From positions 79,736 to 143,735 of the forward strand of contig DATBZF010000033.1 of the NCBI GenBank assembly GCA_036513315.1: 64,000 nucleotides of DNA. The letters run 5' to 3'. The notes below the pieces were generated by a model. That model searched no databases, was not told the DNA's origin, and saw only the letters and a list, made by a program, of their open reading frames with translations. The position numbers and the translations under genes are program-made. Positions 7,898 through 17,123 of this stretch are shown here, piece after piece. The DNA comes from Roseiarcus sp036513315. Its GTDB lineage: Bacteria > Pseudomonadota > Alphaproteobacteria > Rhizobiales > Beijerinckiaceae. Numbering within the stretch: the first letter of the stretch is position 1; every line of letters starts with the position of its first letter.

Positions 7898-9058
7898 TTG
7901 CTTCTCGCCAACAAACCGGCGCGCCGCGGGCCATGGCTGAAGCTGGGGCCGATGAATCGGCGCCGGCTCGACAATTTCCGTCGCAACCGTCGCGGATATT
8001 GGTCGTTCTGGATATTTCTCGTCCTGTTCGTCGTCTCGCTATGCGCCGAATTTGTCGCCAATGACCGGCCGCTGATCGCCTCCTACAAGGGCGAGCTTCT
8101 GTTTCCAGTATTTGTCAATTATCCCGAGGAGAAATTCGGCGGTTTTCTCGCCGAGACCGATTATCGCGATCCGGTCATCGCGCAGGAGATCGCGGCGAAC
8201 GGCTGGGCGATCTGGCCGCCGATCCGCTTCGCCAACAGCACCCATAATTTCGACCTGCCGACCCCGGCCCCGTCGCCGCCGACATGGATGCTGAGCGAAG
8301 CGCAATGCCAGGCGGCGTTGGCGACCCAGGCGGCGCGCCATCCGGACGTCGCCCATAAGGGGCCGGGTTCGTGCCGCGACATCGAATGGGACTGGCTCGG
8401 CACCGACGACCAGGGCCTCGACGTTGTCGCCCGGCTGATCTACGGCTTTCGCATATCGGTGCTGTTCGGCCTTACCCTGGCGGGCGTTTCTTCCGTCATC
8501 GGCATCGCCGCCGGCGCGGTGCAGGGCTATTTCGGCGGCTGGCTCGATCTCATCATGCAGAGGCTGATCGAAATCTGGTCGTCGCTGCCCAGCCTCTATA
8601 TCCTGATCATCCTATCGGCCATTTTGAGCCCGAGCTTCCTGGTGCTGCTGGTAATCCAGCTCCTGTTCTCCTGGGTCAGCCTCGTCCACGTCGTGCGCGC
8701 CGAATTCCTGCGTGCGCGCAATTTCGAATATGTCAATGCGGCGCGCGCGCTCGGCCTCTCCAACGCCAAGATCATCGTCAAACATGTGCTGCCCAATGCG
8801 ATGGTGGCGACGCTGACCTTCCTGCCCTTCATCGTCAACGCCTCGATCAGCACGCTGACCTCGCTCGATTTCCTCGGCCTCGGCCTGCCGCCGGGCTCGC
8901 CCTCGCTCGGCGAATTGCTGCTGCAGGGCAAAGCGAATCTGTCCGCCCCCTGGCTCGGCCTGTCGGCCTTCGCCATCGTCGCGCTGATGTTGTCCCTGCT
9001 GATTTTCATCGGTGAGGCGGTGCGCGACGCGTTCGATCCAAGAAAGACGTTTCTGTGA
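7898..9058 (+). CDS. yejE: Peptide ABC transporter permease YejE
   Basis: A 386-residue partner permease. After a cytoplasmic tail with NRRRLDNFRRNRRGYWSFW it has one helix, a long periplasmic loop of about 130 residues typical of YejE, and the permease core with an ATPase-contact loop (ARNFEYVNAARALGLSNAKIIVKHVLPNAM). The TTG at 7898 is chosen because GGGAGG lies at a good distance upstream; an ATG at 7952 would give the shorter MNRRRL start seen in some homologues. Overlaps the next gene by 4 nt (GTGA), a sign of coupled translation. Confidence 0.93.
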   Translation: MLLANKPARRGPWLKLGPMNRRRLDNFRRNRRGYWSFWIFLVLFVVSLCAEFVANDRPLIASYKGELLFPVFVNYPEEKFGGFLAETDYRDPVIAQEIAANGWAIWPPIRFANSTHNFDLPTPAPSPPTWMLSEAQCQAALATQAARHPDVAHKGPGSCRDIEWDWLGTDDQGLDVVARLIYGFRISVLFGLTLAGVSSVIGIAAGAVQGYFGGWLDLIMQRLIEIWSSLPSLYILIILSAILSPSFLVLLVIQLLFSWVSLVHVVRAEFLRARNFEYVNAARALGLSNAKIIVKHVLPNAMVATLTFLPFIVNASISTLTSLDFLGLGLPPGSPSLGELLLQGKANLSAPWLGLSAFAIVALMLSLLIFIGEAVRDAFDPRKTFL

Positions 9059-10719
9059 GCCGCCCGACCAGCCCGGCGATCGGCGCCGCAGCCGCGACGG
9101 CGCCGCTCCTCGAAGTGCGCGATCTTTCTGTCGCCTTCCGCCAGGGCGGCAAGGCGCAGACGGTCGTCGACCGCGTCTCCTTCACGCTGGAGAAGGGCGA
9201 CGCGCTGGCGCTGGTCGGCGAATCAGGCTCCGGCAAATCGGTGACGGCGCTTTCGCTGGTGAGGCTGCTGCCCTATCCCGCCGCCAGCCATCCCTCGGGC
9301 GAGATATTCTTCCGCGGCAGGGATGTCCTGAAAATGACGGATGCGGAATTGCGCAAGCTGCGCGGCGCCGGCGTCACCATGGTCTTCCAGGAGCCGATGA
9401 CCTCGCTCAATCCGCTGCATACGATTGAGCGGCAGGTCGGCGAGATCATCGCTTTGCACGGCGGCCGTTCGGCGGCGATCCGCGCGCAGGTGATCGCGCT
9501 GCTGACCGAGGTCGGAATTGTCGATCCGGCTTCGCGTCTCGGCGCCTATCCGCATCAGCTTTCCGGCGGCCAGCGCCAGCGCGTGATGATCGCAATGGCG
9601 CTCGCCAACCGGCCGGACCTGTTCATCGCCGACGAGCCGACCACCGCGCTCGACGTCACGGTGCAGGCGCAAATATTGAAACTGCTCGCCGATCTCCAGG
9701 CCAGGCGCGGCATGGCGATGCTGTTCATCACCCATGACCTTGGCATCGTACGCAAGATCGCCAGGAACGTCGCCGTGATGCAGCATGGACGCATTGTCGA
9801 AGCCGGATTGGTGGCCGAAGTCTTCGCCAATCCGCAACATCCCTATACCAAAGCGCTGCTCGCCGCCGAACCCAAGGGCGAGCCGCCGCCGCCCGACCTT
9901 GCTGCGCGGCCAGTGCTGCGCGCCGACGATGTCAAAGTGTGGTTTCCGATCAAGCGCGGATTTCTGCGCAAGACGGTCGGCTATGTCAAAGCCGTCGACG
10001 GCGTCTCGCTCGTCGTGCGGGAAGGCGAGACGGTCGGCGTGGTCGGCGAATCGGGCTCGGGCAAAACCACGCTCGGCCTCGCCATTTTGCGGCTGATCCG
10101 ATCGGAAGGGCCTATTGTCTATCTCGGCCAGCGCATCGACGCGCTGCGCTCAAAGGAAATGCGCCCGCTGCGGCGCGAAATGCAAATCGTCTTTCAGGAC
10201 CCGTTCGGCTCGCTGTCGCCTCGCCTGTCGGTGGCCGAAATCGTTGAGGAAGGACTGATCGCGCAGAACACTGAGATGAACGCCGCCGAGCGGCGGCAGG
10301 CAGTGGCGCGTGCGCTTGCCGACACCGGCCTCGATCCGGCGTCAATGGACCGCTATCCCCACGAATTCTCGGGCGGCCAACGCCAGCGCATCGCCATTGC
10401 CCGGGCGATGGCGCTCGATCCGAAATTCATCGTGCTCGACGAGCCGACTTCGGCCCTCGACATGTCGGTGCAGGCGCAGATCGTCGATCTTTTGCGCCAG
10501 TTGCAGAAAAAGCGTTCGCTCGCCTACCTCTTCATCTCGCATGATCTGAAAGTGGTGCGCGCGCTCGCTTCCGAAATCATCGTGATGCGTCACGGCAAGG
10601 TGGTCGAGAGCGGTTCGGCGGTCGAGGTTTTCGCTTCGCCGAAGAGCGACTATACAAGGGCGTTGTTCGCCGCCGCGTTCAATATCGAGGCGGATGCGCG
10701 CGGGATTGTCAATCAATGA
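9055..10719 (+). CDS. yejF: Peptide ABC transporter ATP-binding protein YejF
   Basis: A 554-residue protein with two fused ABC ATPase domains. The first Walker A is GESGSGKS at about 55-62 with signature LSGGQRQR; the second half starts near residue 280 and has GESGSGKT and FSGGQRQR. Each half has a D-E-P-T Walker B. It powers the YejBE channel. GTG start overlaps the yejE stop. Its own stop overlaps the first of four tandem ATGAGC start-like sequences leading into deoB. Confidence 0.95.
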   Translation: MSRPTSPAIGAAAATAPLLEVRDLSVAFRQGGKAQTVVDRVSFTLEKGDALALVGESGSGKSVTALSLVRLLPYPAASHPSGEIFFRGRDVLKMTDAELRKLRGAGVTMVFQEPMTSLNPLHTIERQVGEIIALHGGRSAAIRAQVIALLTEVGIVDPASRLGAYPHQLSGGQRQRVMIAMALANRPDLFIADEPTTALDVTVQAQILKLLADLQARRGMAMLFITHDLGIVRKIARNVAVMQHGRIVEAGLVAEVFANPQHPYTKALLAAEPKGEPPPPDLAARPVLRADDVKVWFPIKRGFLRKTVGYVKAVDGVSLVVREGETVGVVGESGSGKTTLGLAILRLIRSEGPIVYLGQRIDALRSKEMRPLRREMQIVFQDPFGSLSPRLSVAEIVEEGLIAQNTEMNAAERRQAVARALADTGLDPASMDRYPHEFSGGQRQRIAIARAMALDPKFIVLDEPTSALDMSVQAQIVDLLRQLQKKRSLAYLFISHDLKVVRALASEIIVMRHGKVVESGSAVEVFASPKSDYTRALFAAAFNIEADARGIVNQ

Positions 10720-10770
10720 GCCAGGCGCCATGAGCCAAGCGTCAATGAGCGAGCCGTCATGAGCCAGGCG
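10716..10770 (+). repeat. Four tandem copies of a start-codon motif between yejF and deoB
   Basis: ATGAGC occurs at 10716, 10730, 10745 and 10759, each beginning a near-copy of ATGAGCCAGGCGTC with a 14-15 nt period. The first ATG overlaps the yejF stop. It opens a 5-codon frame (MSQAP) whose stop overlaps the ATG at 10730. That one opens a 10-codon frame (MSQASMSEPS) whose stop overlaps the ATG at 10759, the start of deoB (MSQAIG). Tandem duplication of the deoB start is the simplest origin. The effect would be a chain of stop-start couplings. Confidence 0.75.
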
Positions 10771-11991
10771 ATCGGCCGCGCAATCATCATCGTGCTCGAT
10801 TCGGTCGGTTGCGGCGGCGCAGAAGATGCGGCCGCCTATGGCGACGCGGGCGCCGATACGCTTGGCCATATCGCGCAAGCCTGCGCCGAGGGGCGAGGCG
10901 ACCGCGCGGGCTTGCGCGCCGGGCCGCTGCGATTGCCCCATCTCGATCGCCTCGGCCTCGGGCGCGCGATGCAGGCCTCGACCGGGCGCGCGGCGCCGGG
11001 ATTAGGGGTTGGCGAGCCAGCCGGCCAATGGGGCTATGGCGTCGAGACGTCGCGCGGCAAGGATACGCCATCAGGCCATTGGGAGATCGCGGGAACGCCG
11101 GTCGATTTCCAGTGGGGCTATTTCCCTGAGACGATTCCAGCCTTTCCGCGCGCCCTCGTCGAGGCGCTGATAGCCGAGGGCGAAATATCAGGCATTCTCG
11201 GCGACCGGCACGCATCAGGCATGACGATCATCGAGGACTTCGGCGAGGAGCACCTCAGCACCCTTAAACCGATTTGCTACACATCGGCCGATTCGGTGCT
11301 GCAGATCGCCGCGCATGAGGAAGCGTTCGGCCTCGAGCGGCTTTACTCTTTATGCAAAATCGCACGACGCCTCTGCGACCCGCTCAACATCGGGCGCATT
11401 ATCGCCAGGCCCTTTGTCGGGCGAAGGAAAGCCGATTTCATTCGCACATCCCATCGCAAGGATTTCGCGATGCCGCCGCCATCAGGCAATCTGTTGGCGC
11501 GCGCGGCGCAGCGGGGCGGAGAAATCGTAAGCATCGGCAAGATCGGCGACATATTCGCCCATCGCCACACCGGTCGCGAGCTGAAGGGCGCTGGGAATAA
11601 CGACCATATCGACCTGGCTTTGACGACGCTCGCCGAGGCGCGCGACGGCGCATTCATTTTCGTCAATCTCGTCGATTTCGACACCGATTTCGGCCATCGC
11701 CGCGATATCGCCGGCTATGCCGCCTGTCTGGAAGCCTTCGATGCGCGCCTGCCCGAAATCGCCGCCGCGCTGCGCGCCGATGATTTCTGCGTCATCACCG
11801 CCGATCACGGCAACGATCCGACTTGGCGCGGCTTCGACCACACCCGCGAACATGTGCCGATCCTCGCCTTCGGCAAAAATGTCGTGGCCGGCCCGATCGG
11901 CCGGCGCGATACGCTCGCCGATATCGCCGAGACGATCGCGCATCGGCTTGGCCTGCCTGCCGGCGCGCATGGTCGGAGCTGGCAGGCGTGA
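10759..11991 (+). CDS. deoB: Phosphopentomutase
   Basis: A 410-residue alkaline-phosphatase-superfamily mutase that interconverts ribose or deoxyribose 1-phosphate and 5-phosphate in nucleoside salvage. The metal-binding start (VLDSVGCG, D14), the ADTLGHI segment, the GDRHASGMTIIEDFG region and the C-terminal metal site VITADHGNDPTWRG are all present, and the length fits the family. The start is the last of four tandem ATGAGC motifs. The GTG of the HIT gene overlaps its stop, so the transcript probably runs yejABEF-deoB-HIT. Confidence 0.94.
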   Translation: MSQAIGRAIIIVLDSVGCGGAEDAAAYGDAGADTLGHIAQACAEGRGDRAGLRAGPLRLPHLDRLGLGRAMQASTGRAAPGLGVGEPAGQWGYGVETSRGKDTPSGHWEIAGTPVDFQWGYFPETIPAFPRALVEALIAEGEISGILGDRHASGMTIIEDFGEEHLSTLKPICYTSADSVLQIAAHEEAFGLERLYSLCKIARRLCDPLNIGRIIARPFVGRRKADFIRTSHRKDFAMPPPSGNLLARAAQRGGEIVSIGKIGDIFAHRHTGRELKGAGNNDHIDLALTTLAEARDGAFIFVNLVDFDTDFGHRRDIAGYAACLEAFDARLPEIAAALRADDFCVITADHGNDPTWRGFDHTREHVPILAFGKNVVAGPIGRRDTLADIAETIAHRLGLPAGAHGRSWQA

Positions 11992-12404
11992 CCTTCGCCC
12001 TGGACGCGCGTCTGGCCGCCGACACGATCGCGATCGGCGACCTCGCGCTGTCGCGACTGCTTTTGATGGACGATGCGCGCTTTTGCTGGCTTATTCTGGT
12101 TCCTCGTCAAGAAAACTTAAGCGACCTCGTCGATCTCGATGCGCATGGGCGCGCAGTTCTGATGGAAGAGATCGCCTGGGTTAGCGAGGTTTTGCGCAAT
12201 CTGCCAGGCGTCGACAAGATCAATGTCGGCGCCCTCGGCAATATTGTGCGCCAATTGCATATCCATGTCGTTGCGCGGCGCATTGGCGATGCCGCCTGGC
12301 CCGGTCCGGTATGGGGCGCCGGCGCACCGCAGCGCCACAGCGCGCCAATAGCGCTGGAAATCGTTGACAATCTCAAAGAACGATTGAATCGCAAGCTGGT
12401 ATGA
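11988..12404 (+). CDS. HIT-family nucleotide-binding hydrolase
   Basis: A 138-residue protein with the histidine-triad motif (QLHIHVVARR) near residues 87-96, plus the N-terminal VPRQENLSDLVDL region of HIT hydrolases acting on nucleotide conjugates. The third H of the classical HxHxH is replaced, the motif reading HIHVVAR, as in the shorter HIT branch. Start is a GTG overlapping the deoB stop (GTGA). A longer frame extends upstream inside deoB and is not credible. Nucleotide hydrolysis fits a salvage operon with deoB; the exact substrate is unknown. Confidence 0.86.
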   Translation: MTFALDARLAADTIAIGDLALSRLLLMDDARFCWLILVPRQENLSDLVDLDAHGRAVLMEEIAWVSEVLRNLPGVDKINVGALGNIVRQLHIHVVARRIGDAAWPGPVWGAGAPQRHSAPIALEIVDNLKERLNRKLV

Positions 12405-12507
12405 TGAGAGCCTTGCGCGAGCGTTCGGCCGCGACTAGTGTCTGAGCCGATGCGCTGAAACGAGCTTTCGAGCCGCGCGCGTCTCCAGATTGTCAAACGG
12501 AAACGCG

Positions 12508-13476
12508 ATGTCTTTTGCTCCCTCCGCCGCCGATTACATCGCCGACCGTCGTCGATTGCGCCGCCAGGTGTCGTTCTGGCGCATTGTCGCCTTCGTCGTC
12601 GTCGCGCTGGCGATTGTCGGCGCCTTCTATCGCTTCTCCGGTCTTGCCGGCGCGAGCCAGCCGCATATTGCGCGGCTCGCGATCACCGGGCTCATCACCG
12701 GCGATGACGCCACGCTGAAAACTATCCGCGACATCGGCGATTCCAAGGCAGCCGCCGTCGTACTGACGATCGAGAGTCCCGGCGGCACGACCGCCGGCTC
12801 AGAAGTGCTGTTCGACGAATTGCGGCGTCTGGCTGCGAAAAAGCCGGTTGTCGCCGTGGTCGGCACGATGGCTGCTTCCGGCGCTTATATCGCCGCGCTC
12901 GGCGCCGACCGCATTTTCGCCAAGGGCAATTCCATCGTCGGCTCGATCGGCGTCCTCATCGAGTTTCCGAATTTTTCCGGTCTGCTCGACAAGATCGGCG
13001 TGAAGCTCGAAGCGGTGAAGTCCTCGCCGCTGAAGGCGACGCCCAACGGCATGGAGCCGACCAGCGAGGCGACGCGCGCCGCGATGGCGTCGCTGGTCGC
13101 CGATTCCTTCGATTGGTTCAAAGGTCTGGTCAAGGATCGCCGTCATCTGAACGACGACGAACTTGCCCAGGTCGACGACGGACGCGTCTTCACCGGCCGC
13201 CAGGGCGTGCCGCTGAAACTTGTCGACGCGCTCGGCGGCGAGCGGGAGGCGATCGCCTGGCTGGAATCGGAGAAAGGCGTCGCCAAGGATTTGCCGGTGC
13301 GCGATTGGCGTCCGCAGAAGGCCTTCGGGCTGGGGCTTCTTGGATCAGCCGCCTCGATCGCGGACGGGATTGGATTGACGGGCGTGGCCGCGCTTTTGCA
13401 GCGGGGCTCGCTCGCGCAGGAAAGCCAGTTGCTTGACGGGTTGGTGTCGATTTGGCAGCTTCCTGCGGGTAATTGA
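12508..13476 (+). CDS. sppA: Signal peptide peptidase SppA (S49)
   Basis: A 322-residue membrane-anchored serine protease of the short SppA type, which degrades cleaved signal peptides. One transmembrane helix lies at about 25-41 (IVAFVVVALAIVGAF). The nucleophile is Ser124 in GTMAASGAYIAAL and the general-base lysine is K176 (SSPLKATPNG), 52 residues later as in other short SppA enzymes. ATG 12508 was preferred to TTG 12490, which has no better ribosome site. The downstream ihfB frame starts 53 nt after the stop. Confidence 0.93.
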   Translation: MSFAPSAADYIADRRRLRRQVSFWRIVAFVVVALAIVGAFYRFSGLAGASQPHIARLAITGLITGDDATLKTIRDIGDSKAAAVVLTIESPGGTTAGSEVLFDELRRLAAKKPVVAVVGTMAASGAYIAALGADRIFAKGNSIVGSIGVLIEFPNFSGLLDKIGVKLEAVKSSPLKATPNGMEPTSEATRAAMASLVADSFDWFKGLVKDRRHLNDDELAQVDDGRVFTGRQGVPLKLVDALGGEREAIAWLESEKGVAKDLPVRDWRPQKAFGLGLLGSAASIADGIGLTGVAALLQRGSLAQESQLLDGLVSIWQLPAGN

Positions 13477-13528
13477 ACGTCGTTTGCGCGGGCCACCGCG
13501 CGAACGGTATCTCGATGGGGGGCATCCA

Positions 13529-13819
13529 TTGATAAAATCCGAGCTGGTGCAGCGAATGGCGGCGCGCAATCCTCATCTCTATCAACGCGACGTCGAGAAC
13601 ATCGTCGACGCGATCCTTGACGAGATCACGGCGGGTCTGGCGAGGGGCGAGCGTGTCGAATTGCGCGGCTTCGGCGCCTTCTCGACCAAGCAGCGTTCGG
13701 CGCGGACAGGACGCAACCCGCGCACCGGCGATCAGGTGCCGGTCATCGAAAAAGTCGTGCCGTTCTTCAAGACCGGTAAGGAAATGCGCGAACGGCTGAA
13801 CAAGGCGCCGAGCGCCTGA
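13529..13819 (+). CDS. ihfB: Integration host factor subunit beta
   Basis: A 96-residue DNA-bending HU/IHF protein. It has the N-terminal helices (IKSELVQRMAARNPHLYQRDVENIVDAILDE), the beta-arm with GFGAFSTKQRSARTGRNPRTG, and the intercalating proline in RNPRTG. The start is a TTG at 13529: homologues begin at I-K-S-E-L, and a run of G at 13516-13522 lies about 7 nt upstream. The frame stays open to 13433, but that part overlaps sppA. Located between sppA and a LapA-like gene, a common alphaproteobacterial arrangement. Confidence 0.93.
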   Translation: MIKSELVQRMAARNPHLYQRDVENIVDAILDEITAGLARGERVELRGFGAFSTKQRSARTGRNPRTGDQVPVIEKVVPFFKTGKEMRERLNKAPSA

Positions 13820-13905
13820 CGCTAGCCTTTATTCGTTCTCGATGAGATCAGACGATGATCGCTTTTCGACCAGGTTGAGATGGCGATGATTTTGAGAAGC
13901 CCGAC

Positions 13906-14250
13906 ATGAAGAATTTTCTCAAACTCCTCGTCCTGGCGCCGATCGCCGTGCTGCTGCTGATCTTCGCTTTCGCCAACCGGCAGATCATCACCGTTTCCTT
14001 CGATCCGTTCGTCGATGGCGACATCCCGGCTTTCGCGATCACCGCGCCTTTGTTCCTCATTCTCATTCTCGCGATGATGCTCGGCGTATTGGCGGGCGGC
14101 GCCGCGACCTGGTTCGCCCAAGGCAAATATCGCAAGGCGGCGCGGCAGAATCGCGCCGAGGCCGAGCGGCTGCGCAACGAGGCGCAGGCGGCGCGGCCTG
14201 TCGGCGAGACGCGCATCGTGCCGAACATCAGCCTGCAACATCACGCCTGA
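13906..14250 (+). CDS. LapA/DUF1049-type inner-membrane protein
   Basis: A 114-residue protein with two predicted membrane helices (about residues 5-22 and 45-67) separated by a short loop containing NRQIITVSFDPF, which matches LapA-domain (DUF1049) proteins. A basic, Ala/Arg-rich cytoplasmic tail follows (residues 70-105, coiled-coil-like). The E. coli member LapA takes part in lipopolysaccharide assembly control with LapB; whether this holds here is inference. It lies 86 nt after ihfB and 20 nt before the next gene. Confidence 0.82.
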   Translation: MKNFLKLLVLAPIAVLLLIFAFANRQIITVSFDPFVDGDIPAFAITAPLFLILILAMMLGVLAGGAATWFAQGKYRKAARQNRAEAERLRNEAQAARPVGETRIVPNISLQHHA

Positions 14251-14270
14251 TCGACCCGAGGCGCTCCCGC

Positions 14271-15221
14271 ATGCGATTGGTCTCGGCGGCGGAAATCGAT
14301 GAAGCGCTCAATTTTCCCGATCTGATCGACGCGCTCAGCGTCGCTTTCCGCGGCGGAACCATCGCGCCGACGCGCCATCATCATGCCATCGCGCGCGAGG
14401 GCGCCGAAGCAACGCATCTGCTGATGCCGGCCTGGACGGCGCCGAATGCGCAGGGCGGCGCCTATCTCGGCGTCAAGATCGTCAACGTGTTTCCCGACAA
14501 TGGCGCCCGCAATCTGCCCGCCGTGCTTGGAACCTATATCCTGCAATCGGGGGAGACCGGCGCGCCGCTGGCGGCGCTCGACGGGACGCGGCTGACGCAC
14601 TGGCGCACCGCCGCCGCTTCCGCGCTGGCCGCGCGTTTTCTCGCGCGCGCCGACGCGCGCCGGCTGTTGATCGTCGGCGCCGGCGCGCTCGCGCCGTTCC
14701 TCGCGCGCGCCCATGCCGCGGTGCGCGGAATCGAAGAGGTGACGATCTGGAACCACCGCGCCGCCGGCGCGGAAAAACTCGCCGCCTCGCTGACCGGCCA
14801 AAGCTGGCGCGTGCGCGTGGCGGAAAATCTGCAAGAGGCCGTGCGCGCCGCCGATGTGATCTCCTGTGCGACTTTGTCGAAGGCGCCGCTGATCGAAGGC
14901 GCGTGGCTGCGGCGTGGCCAGCATGTCGATCTCGTCGGCGCCTTCAATCTTGCAATGCGCGAGGCCGATGACGAAGCGCTGCGCCGCGCCCGCGTCTTCA
15001 TCGACACTGAAGCCGCGCTCAGCGAGGGCGGCGACGTCGCTGTCGCTCTGCGCAGCGGCGCAATCGAGCGTGCGCATGTGGTCGCCGACCTGGGCGCTTT
15101 ATGCCGAGGCGGCGCCGGGCGCACCGGCGCGGGAGAAATCACCTTGTTCAAATCGGTCGGCGCCGCGCTCGAAGACCTCGCGGCGGCGATGCTGGTCTGG
15201 CGCAGGATCGCGCCCGGCTGA
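14271..15221 (+). CDS. Ornithine cyclodeaminase / mu-crystallin family protein
   Basis: A 316-residue protein with the family's N-terminal fold and a Rossmann NAD(P) site (LLIVGAGALAPFLARAHAA) near residues 125-143. The substrate-side segment GVKIVNVFPDN and the catalytic-region aspartate in VDLVGAFNLAMREADDEAL are present. Members deaminate or reduce cyclic amino acids: ornithine cyclodeaminase, alanine dehydrogenase or ketimine reductase. The sequence does not separate these, so no symbol is given. Follows the LapA-like gene closely. Confidence 0.86.
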   Translation: MRLVSAAEIDEALNFPDLIDALSVAFRGGTIAPTRHHHAIAREGAEATHLLMPAWTAPNAQGGAYLGVKIVNVFPDNGARNLPAVLGTYILQSGETGAPLAALDGTRLTHWRTAAASALAARFLARADARRLLIVGAGALAPFLARAHAAVRGIEEVTIWNHRAAGAEKLAASLTGQSWRVRVAENLQEAVRAADVISCATLSKAPLIEGAWLRRGQHVDLVGAFNLAMREADDEALRRARVFIDTEAALSEGGDVAVALRSGAIERAHVVADLGALCRGGAGRTGAGEITLFKSVGAALEDLAAAMLVWRRIAPG

Positions 15222-15506
15222 GGGGCCGCGCCTTGGTGACGTCTCAGTTTCGATTTCCCCACCGCTGGGCTTGGCGCCCACTAAAGTCATTAATTCGCCT
15301 GTCGCAGCTTCTCCGAACCGGACGCCCCTAACGGGTCGACGTCGATCGGTGCTGGCGCGGTAGAAAGCCGCATCCATCGCCTTCAGGCCAACAGGTCTCG
15401 TCGGGTTCGCCGGGCGCGCGCCGCGATGACTTGATCTCGAACCCGGATCGCGCCGACGTCGCCTTGAGCCTCTCTTCCGTTTTAGCGCCAGGACCGCCGC
15501 CCCGCT
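15222..15506. other. Non-coding interval after the cyclodeaminase-like gene
   Basis: About 285 nt between two genes that converge. Short frames are present on both strands, but none has a ribosome site or a recognisable protein. No clear terminator was found. It marks the left border of a block with different codon use. Confidence 0.5.
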
Positions 15507-17123
15507 TCACGGCGCCGCGCCTTCGCTCTCTCCGTCCCTCGCCGTCGCGCTGTCGATCTTGCGATGCACGTATTTCAGATCGCGCCAGATCGCCGACAAC
15601 GGTTGGCGCAAATCGTGGCAGATTAGGATCGGCCGCTGCCGCTCGTACGGCATCGCCAGTGGCGCGCCGAACTCGCCGGCCTGCTCTACGCCGCCGCAGC
15701 GCCCGCGCCACTGGTTCGGATCGCCGTTGACGACGATGACATCGCGCGTATCGTCCGAGGGCGGCCCCCAAAGATAGTATTGGTCCTCGCCGCTGGTGGC
15801 GCCGGGAAGCGAGTCAGCGACGCCGAAGACATCAATCGCGGCGGCTTCGCCATAGTTCGCGGCGAAAATGGCCGTCCGCGACCGCTCGGTCTGAGGTAAA
15901 GCGCGATAGACCCGCGCGACCTCGGCCTCCAGCTCGCGCCAACCGAGCTCGTCCGCAAACATCTGCGTGATCGGCGCGCCGAGACCCGCGGCTTCGTCGG
16001 GCTCGATCGCGATCTTGCCCTTGACCATGTAGCCGCGCAGGCCCGACGGCGAGAGAATCGGCAGCACCAGCGGCGCCGCGAGCGCCGCGAACGCGACCGC
16101 GACCGCCAGCCACGCGCCGAGCGCCCAGCGGTTGAGCCGCGCTGCGGCGACAGCGCCCGCCGCGAACAGCGAGGGAAAGATGGGGAAGAGATAATATTCC
16201 TTGCCGTGGGTCGCGTAGACGACGGCGACGGTCAGAATTGAGGCGATCGCGAGCGCGCGCGCGAGCTTGAGTTCAGCGAGCAGGAACGGCGCGACAAATC
16301 CCGCGAACCACAGCGGCGCCAGCGCAATGTCCATCGCTTTCGCCTCCATCATCGCGAAATGGGCTAAGGATCCGTTGAAGATGGCGCCCTCGGCGCCGTG
16401 ATACGCGACGATGTCGAGAAACGGCCAGCTGTGCATGGCTTGCCAGATCAAACTCGGGGCTCCGATCGCGACGGCGAGCGCGGCCCCGAGCGCAAATCCG
16501 CGGGTCGCCGCGAGATCGCGTCGGCCGGCAGCGACAAGGCCGAGCAACAGCCCCGCTAGCCAAACGATGATGCTGTATTTGGCTTCGAACGCGACGCCTG
16601 CGACCAGCCCCGCTGCAATTAATACGTCGGCCCGGTCGCGCTTGGCCGCGAGCAGCGCGAGATACGCGCATATCGTCCACGTCAGGGGCTCGAACGTAGG
16701 CGTACTTGTCGTGACGGAAATGGCGTTCAATCCGGGCGGGACCGCGACGGCGATCGCGGAAATCAGCGTCGCGCCGCGACCGCCTCCGATTAATGAGGCC
16801 GTCGCCGCCGTCGCCAGCGGCAGCGCCGCCGCCGCGAGAGCCGCGGGCAGACGCAACAGCGACAGGCTCTCGCCGAACGCCTGTGTCGCCGCCGCGATGA
16901 GGGGAGTGAGCGGGGGCTGATCGGCGTAGCCAAAGGCGGGATGGCGCCCGCACACGATGAAATAGAGCTCGTTGCGCATGAAGCCGTAACGGCCGGCGCA
17001 GGCGAGATGGAGGGCAAGCGCGAGCGCGGCGACCACCCAAACCCATGGATATGAGAAATCCTGTTTGATATCGCCAGCCCCTTCGAGCGATTCTCGCGAT
17101 TGCGTTTCGACCGAAGCGGCCAT
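15507..17123 (-). CDS. GT39/ArnT-type membrane glycosyltransferase
   Basis: A 538-residue polytopic protein with about 10-12 hydrophobic helices in the first 360 residues and a soluble C-terminal domain of about 170 residues. The first loop contains the acidic pair region RNELYFIVCGRHPAFGYADQPPL, typical of dolichyl/undecaprenyl-phosphate-mannose-type transferases (GT39, PMT_2). These move a sugar from a lipid carrier to a protein or lipid outside the membrane. The acceptor here is unknown. It stands alone on the minus strand at the edge of the accessory block. Confidence 0.8.
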   Translation of the reverse strand: MAASVETQSRESLEGAGDIKQDFSYPWVWVVAALALALHLACAGRYGFMRNELYFIVCGRHPAFGYADQPPLTPLIAAATQAFGESLSLLRLPAALAAAALPLATAATASLIGGGRGATLISAIAVAVPPGLNAISVTTSTPTFEPLTWTICAYLALLAAKRDRADVLIAAGLVAGVAFEAKYSIIVWLAGLLLGLVAAGRRDLAATRGFALGAALAVAIGAPSLIWQAMHSWPFLDIVAYHGAEGAIFNGSLAHFAMMEAKAMDIALAPLWFAGFVAPFLLAELKLARALAIASILTVAVVYATHGKEYYLFPIFPSLFAAGAVAAARLNRWALGAWLAVAVAFAALAAPLVLPILSPSGLRGYMVKGKIAIEPDEAAGLGAPITQMFADELGWRELEAEVARVYRALPQTERSRTAIFAANYGEAAAIDVFGVADSLPGATSGEDQYYLWGPPSDDTRDVIVVNGDPNQWRGRCGGVEQAGEFGAPLAMPYERQRPILICHDLRQPLSAIWRDLKYVHRKIDSATARDGESEGAAP

